The translations under genes were made by a program, and so were the position numbers. A DNA stretch of 45,523 nt. Origin: an uncultured Mucispirillum sp. (GTDB lineage Bacteria; Chrysiogenota; Deferribacteres; Deferribacterales; Mucispirillaceae). Shown here piece by piece: positions 42,879-45,523 of this stretch; the first letter of the stretch is position 1, and each line of letters opens with the position of its first letter. Below the pieces are notes generated by a model. It was not told the DNA's origin. It saw only the letters and a program-made list of their open reading frames with translations, and made no database searches. Location of the stretch: assembly GCA_944324465.1 (NCBI GenBank), contig CALUWI010000018.1:1-45523 (forward strand). The letters are read 5' to 3'.

Positions 42879-43897
42879 TCCTTAAAAAACAGACCTAATT
42901 CATCAAGTCTTGAATTACACCGTAAAAACTGCCTTTCAAATGATGTTTCCATAAGTTCTTTCGGGAAAATACTTTCTTTTAATTGTGTGTTAAAGAACAG
43001 CTTTGTATCATGATAATAACAGTGGTCTATAAATATAGTAAACCTTAAAGCATCATTTAATTTTGTAAATGGTTTAAAATTATTTATAAATACTGCATCA
43101 AATGTTTTAGGAATTACAAAAAACTTAAAAGGGTGGTTATCCTGCAGTTTTATCATTAATTCATCAAAATCTACTAATACTTTATCTCGTTTTGGCTCAT
43201 AAGTTTCTAATACTTCATTAAATGATTTATTAGAAAATACAGCCTGCCAGGCAGCAAGATTAATACGGAAGCTTTTGCCCTCTACAGTTATTGTATCAAA
43301 AGTGTTTGATATAATACCTAATTCTCTTGCAAACTGAGTAGTGTCAAATTTGCCGCCGCCAAGCTCTTTTGGAAGTCTGTTTGATGTGGTGATTATAGTT
43401 GTATCATTGTTAATGCTGTCTATAAACCTAGCAGCCATTCTAGTAGTTGCAGGGTCATCTAAATCAAATTCATCTATTAATAATAAATCAACAGGCTTAA
43501 AAAATTCTATTGTTTTTTCAAGACCTGAAAAATTCATAAAATAAGTTAATTCTAAAAAACTCATAAATGCTTTACTGCCCTTAAAATTATGAAAGCATGC
43601 AGAAAGCAGGTGAGTTTTACCTATACCATAAGTGCCGTCAATATAAATATTTTTTGCTATTTTATTTTCTTTTTGTTTTTTAGAAAAGAAAGAGCGTTTT
43701 TTCTTTGGTTTTTCTTTATTTGAAATACTGCGTAATAACTCTTTTAATGCAGCCTGTGAAGGATATGCCGCATCATCGTGATAATTATCAAATGTGCAGT
43801 TTTTAAATTTTGGATGAGGGCGAAGTTCGCTGAAACACTCATCTATTGAAACATTAAAATTAATTGTATTGATATCTTTATAATTATAGTTTATCAT
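42875..43897 (-). CDS. ZapE/AFG1-like P-loop ATPase
   Basis: A 340-residue AAA-type ATPase. Walker A is GTYGIGKT (about 88-95), followed by a helix that aligns with AFG1/ZapE, and Walker B is LLLIDEFD (about 138-145). The family-specific continuation is DPATTRMAARFIDSI, then TTSNRLPKELGGGKF. In E. coli ZapE acts at the division ring under stress or low oxygen; mitochondrial AFG1 assists protein turnover. The start at 43897 is the ATG two codons inside the TTG that opens the frame. It is transcribed alone, convergent with yaaA, with which it shares four bases, and divergent from the phosphatase gene. Confidence 0.82.
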   Translation of the reverse strand: MINYNYKDINTINFNVSIDECFSELRPHPKFKNCTFDNYHDDAAYPSQAALKELLRSISNKEKPKKKRSFFSKKQKENKIAKNIYIDGTYGIGKTHLLSACFHNFKGSKAFMSFLELTYFMNFSGLEKTIEFFKPVDLLLIDEFDLDDPATTRMAARFIDSINNDTTIITTSNRLPKELGGGKFDTTQFARELGIISNTFDTITVEGKSFRINLAAWQAVFSNKSFNEVLETYEPKRDKVLVDFDELMIKLQDNHPFKFFVIPKTFDAVFINNFKPFTKLNDALRFTIFIDHCYYHDTKLFFNTQLKESIFPKELMETSFERQFLRCNSRLDELGLFFKD

Positions 43898-43943
43898 AAT
43901 CAAATATATTATATATTTTTAAAAAATAATCAAGGAGTTTATT

Positions 43944-44711
43944 ATGCTGAAACAAATATCTGATGTTGTTTTAGAAGCTGGTGATATAGTAAGCAGCGGT
44001 TTTCACTCTGCTAAAACTATTAAACATAAAGGTGATGTAGATTTAGTTACAGAATATGATGTTAGAACAGAAAACTTTTTAAAAGAAAAACTGCAGAAAA
44101 TGTTCCCGTCTTTTACTATTGTTGGAGAAGAAACCCATGCAGATGGCAAATATCCTGCAGAAAATGTTATATTTATAGACCCAATAGACGGCACTACAAA
44201 TTTTGTGCATGGTGTTCCTTTTGTGGCTGTATCTGTTGGTGTAATTACTGATACAGAAACAAAATATGGTGTTGTATATAACCCTGTACTTAATGAACTT
44301 TATTCTGCAGAAACAGGTAAAGGTGCTTTCTGCAACGGCTCTCAAATAAAAGTATCAGAAACAGCTTCATTAATTAATTCTTTAGTGGCTACAGGTTTTC
44401 CTTATAAAAAAGATAATCTGCCATATTTAATGAAAGTATTGGAAGATGTTTTAAAAGCAACAAGAGGAATAAGACGGGCAGGGGCAGCATCTCTTGATTT
44501 ATGTTATACTGCTCGCGGTATATATGACTTATATTATGAAACAAGGCTGCAGCCATGGGATATGGCAGGCGGCTTAATTATTGTAAGAGAAGCTGGCGGT
44601 ATTGTTACAAAACTTGACGGCAGATATCATGATATGGACAGCGACAGTTTAATTGCATCTAACGGACTTTTACATAGAGAATTTTTAAACCTGTTAAATG
44701 AAATAAAATAA
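43944..44711 (+). CDS. suhB: Inositol monophosphatase family protein (SuhB-like)
   Basis: A 255-residue Mg2+-dependent, Li+-sensitive phosphatase fold. Metal ligands are Glu62/Glu63 (GEETHADG) and Asp79/Asp82 in IDPIDGTTNFVHG; the second family motif is WDMAGGLIIVREAGG. The substrate may be inositol-1-phosphate, another sugar phosphate or NADP(H)-related; SuhB also has a role in rRNA antitermination in E. coli. AAGGAG lies about eight bases before the ATG. It is the only gene on its transcript as far as can be seen. Confidence 0.9.
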   Translation: MLKQISDVVLEAGDIVSSGFHSAKTIKHKGDVDLVTEYDVRTENFLKEKLQKMFPSFTIVGEETHADGKYPAENVIFIDPIDGTTNFVHGVPFVAVSVGVITDTETKYGVVYNPVLNELYSAETGKGAFCNGSQIKVSETASLINSLVATGFPYKKDNLPYLMKVLEDVLKATRGIRRAGAASLDLCYTARGIYDLYYETRLQPWDMAGGLIIVREAGGIVTKLDGRYHDMDSDSLIASNGLLHREFLNLLNEIK

Positions 44712-44806
44712 TAATTATAATTATAATAAAAATAATTATATATATAATAACATAATTTTAAACTGTTATTTTTGATTTTGTATTGGAGTAATTCTTTAAT
44801 ATTATT

Positions 44807-44828
44807 AAAGATATTTTATATCTTTTTT
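44807..44828 (+). terminator. A+T-rich hairpin, possible terminator after the phosphatase gene
   Basis: AAAGATAT (44807-44814) and ATATCTTT (44818-44825) with a 3-nt loop, running into Ts. It has only one G-C pair and lies 96 bases after the stop, so it is a weak call. The rest of the 203-base gap is A+T-rich without an ORF. Confidence 0.3.
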
Positions 44829-44829
44829 A

Positions 44830-44858
44830 TTGACATACATTTTTACATATAGTAGAAC
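44830..44858 (+). promoter_or_regulatory. Candidate promoter of the DUF805 gene
   Basis: Consensus TTGACA (44830-44835), 17 bases, TAGAAC (44853-44858). The leader before the AGGAGGAG ribosome-binding site would be about 50 bases. Confidence 0.45.
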
Positions 44859-44914
44859 CTGTAAATATTAATCTTGATACATACATAATTTATTTTATTT
44901 ATTAGGAGGAGAGT

Positions 44915-45394
44915 ATGGATTTTAAAGGTTTATTTTTTAGTGCTGAAGGCAGATTAAACAGACTTTCATTTTTTCTTCTTGCTATTTCAGTTGGTGTAGT
45001 TTTTTCAGTTATAAGTATAGTTCTTAACTTAATTTTACCAGCTAGTGCTGCAGGTGTTGTATCAGCTGTTTTATATGTAGTAAACACTGTTATTGGTATT
45101 TTCTTAGCAATTAAAAGATTTCATGATTTTGATAAAAGCGGCTATTTCATGCTTGCTTTTAGTGTAATTGCATCTATTATAATAATAGCAGTATCTTTAA
45201 TTTTCTTATTTGTTTTAAATAATGAAACACTTGGACTTGGATTTGCAACTATAGGTGCAATTGCAGTTGTATTATATGTTTATCTTAAACCAGGTACAGC
45301 AGGTGTTAACAAATATGGTAATCAGCCAGCGGCTCTTTTTGATTTAGGATTAAATGATAATAATGACACTAATAATCCAGTAATATCAGAATAA
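44915..45394 (+). CDS. DUF805 family inner-membrane protein
   Basis: A 159-residue protein with four predicted membrane helices. Family marks are the N-terminal FSAEGRLNRLSFFLLAI, the central IKRFHDFDKSGYFML (RLHDxxKSGW type) and the PGTAGVNKYG segment after the last helix. DUF805 proteins (E. coli YhaH/YhaI) have no established function. An excellent AGGAGGAG ribosome-binding site is present and a strong terminator follows. Confidence 0.9.
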   Translation: MDFKGLFFSAEGRLNRLSFFLLAISVGVVFSVISIVLNLILPASAAGVVSAVLYVVNTVIGIFLAIKRFHDFDKSGYFMLAFSVIASIIIIAVSLIFLFVLNNETLGLGFATIGAIAVVLYVYLKPGTAGVNKYGNQPAALFDLGLNDNNDTNNPVISE

Positions 45395-45419
45395 TTCAAA
45401 TAATTACTAGTTATATATA

Positions 45420-45445
45420 GGGAAGTTTTTTAACTTCCCTTTTTT
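45420..45445 (+). terminator. Terminator of the DUF805 gene
   Basis: GGGAAGTT (45420-45427) and AACTTCCC (45432-45439) form a perfect 8-bp stem with a TTTT loop, followed by six Ts. Confidence 0.9.
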
Positions 45446-45448
45446 ATT

Positions 45449-45523
45449 AACTCTTTAGAGAGTTGAGCGTAGCGAAACCAAAAACTACTGGCTATGCCAG
45501 TAGATGACAAAATCTTATAGAAA
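45449..45523. mobile_element. Possible left end of an IS200/IS605-family element (truncated by window)
   Basis: Two palindromes lie close together: AACTCT-TTAG-AGAGTT (45449-45464) and CTACTGGC-TAT-GCCAGTAG (45485-45503), the latter without a T-run, so not a terminator. A subterminal hairpin of about 20 nt followed by a non-coding stretch is the layout at the left ends of IS200/IS605 elements upstream of tnpA. No transposase is visible because the window ends. Confidence 0.35.

Noticed and set aside
1-45523. CRISPR array, rRNA genes, integrase-type prophage or genomic island
   Set aside because: No regularly spaced repeats, rRNA sequence, phage structural genes or integrase were seen; base composition looks uniform apart from the two edges.

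Overview
The window is very A+T-rich, gene-dense bacterial chromosome from a Gram-negative organism. Evidence for a double membrane and rod shape is a TonB/TolA-type protein, MreB-MreC-MreD-PBP2-RodA and an exported protein encoded beside an NtrY kinase. The gene set (NtrYX, ihfA-merR pair, EF-G-2-type factor, HspR-controlled chaperones, AhbD-like radical SAM enzyme, succinate CoA-transferase, Feo iron uptake, 2-hydroxyacyl-CoA-dehydratase-type iron-sulfur proteins) suggests an anaerobe or microaerophile. A member of the Deferribacterota such as a Mucispirillum-like gut bacterium fits. That is an inference from gene content and base composition, not an identification.

Layout. Positions 1-70 hold the tail of an upstream element and a strong hairpin. 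178-4719 (minus) is an apparent four-gene unit: tail-anchored GNAT-like protein, HgdB-type iron-sulfur protein, its ATP-dependent activase, and a Kef-type antiporter. A divergent promoter region then drives an exported Cys-containing protein with ntrY and ntrX (4848-9809), followed by an SOS pair lexA-dinB (9870-11541). 11542-12021 has no gene. 12022-15747 (minus) holds merR, ihfA, a SPOR-like membrane protein and an EF-G-2-like GTPase. An RRM protein and an iron-linked region follow: PepSY-TM protein, DtxR-FeoA, FeoB and a small Cys-rich FeoB-associated protein. 20476-24485 is dnaG-rpoD-ogt; then a molbindin gene and tRNA-Leu(CAG). 24948-33358 is a long shape/elongation run: mreB, mreC, mreD, PBP2, rodA, a radical SAM-DUF2344 fusion and a TIGR02757 protein. 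trxA follows. 33877-38416 (minus) is a heat-shock operon hsp20-dnaJ-hspR-clpB with a HAIR-like operator over its promoter. The right end carries a TonB-like protein, the AhbD-like enzyme, a succinate CoA-transferase, yaaA, a ZapE/AFG1-like ATPase, an inositol monophosphatase and a DUF805 protein. The last bases hold small palindromes that look like an insertion-sequence end.

How the parts fit. Much of the window is core (replication priming, housekeeping sigma factor, cell elongation, proteostasis) with readable local regulation: a dyad at the lexA promoter, a DtxR-type box at the feoB promoter, a HAIR element at the chaperone promoter, and a recurrent TTGCAA -35 hexamer at 17 bp spacing. Iron recurs: Feo uptake with its regulator, a PepSY protein, YaaA, the heme-type radical SAM enzyme and the iron-sulfur activase pair.

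The least explained parts are the GNAT/HgdB-like/activase/Kef unit, the exported partner of NtrYX, and an in-frame ribosome-binding site plus GTG inside the dtxR-feoA gene that could release a free FeoA protein. No rRNA, CRISPR array or prophage was seen.
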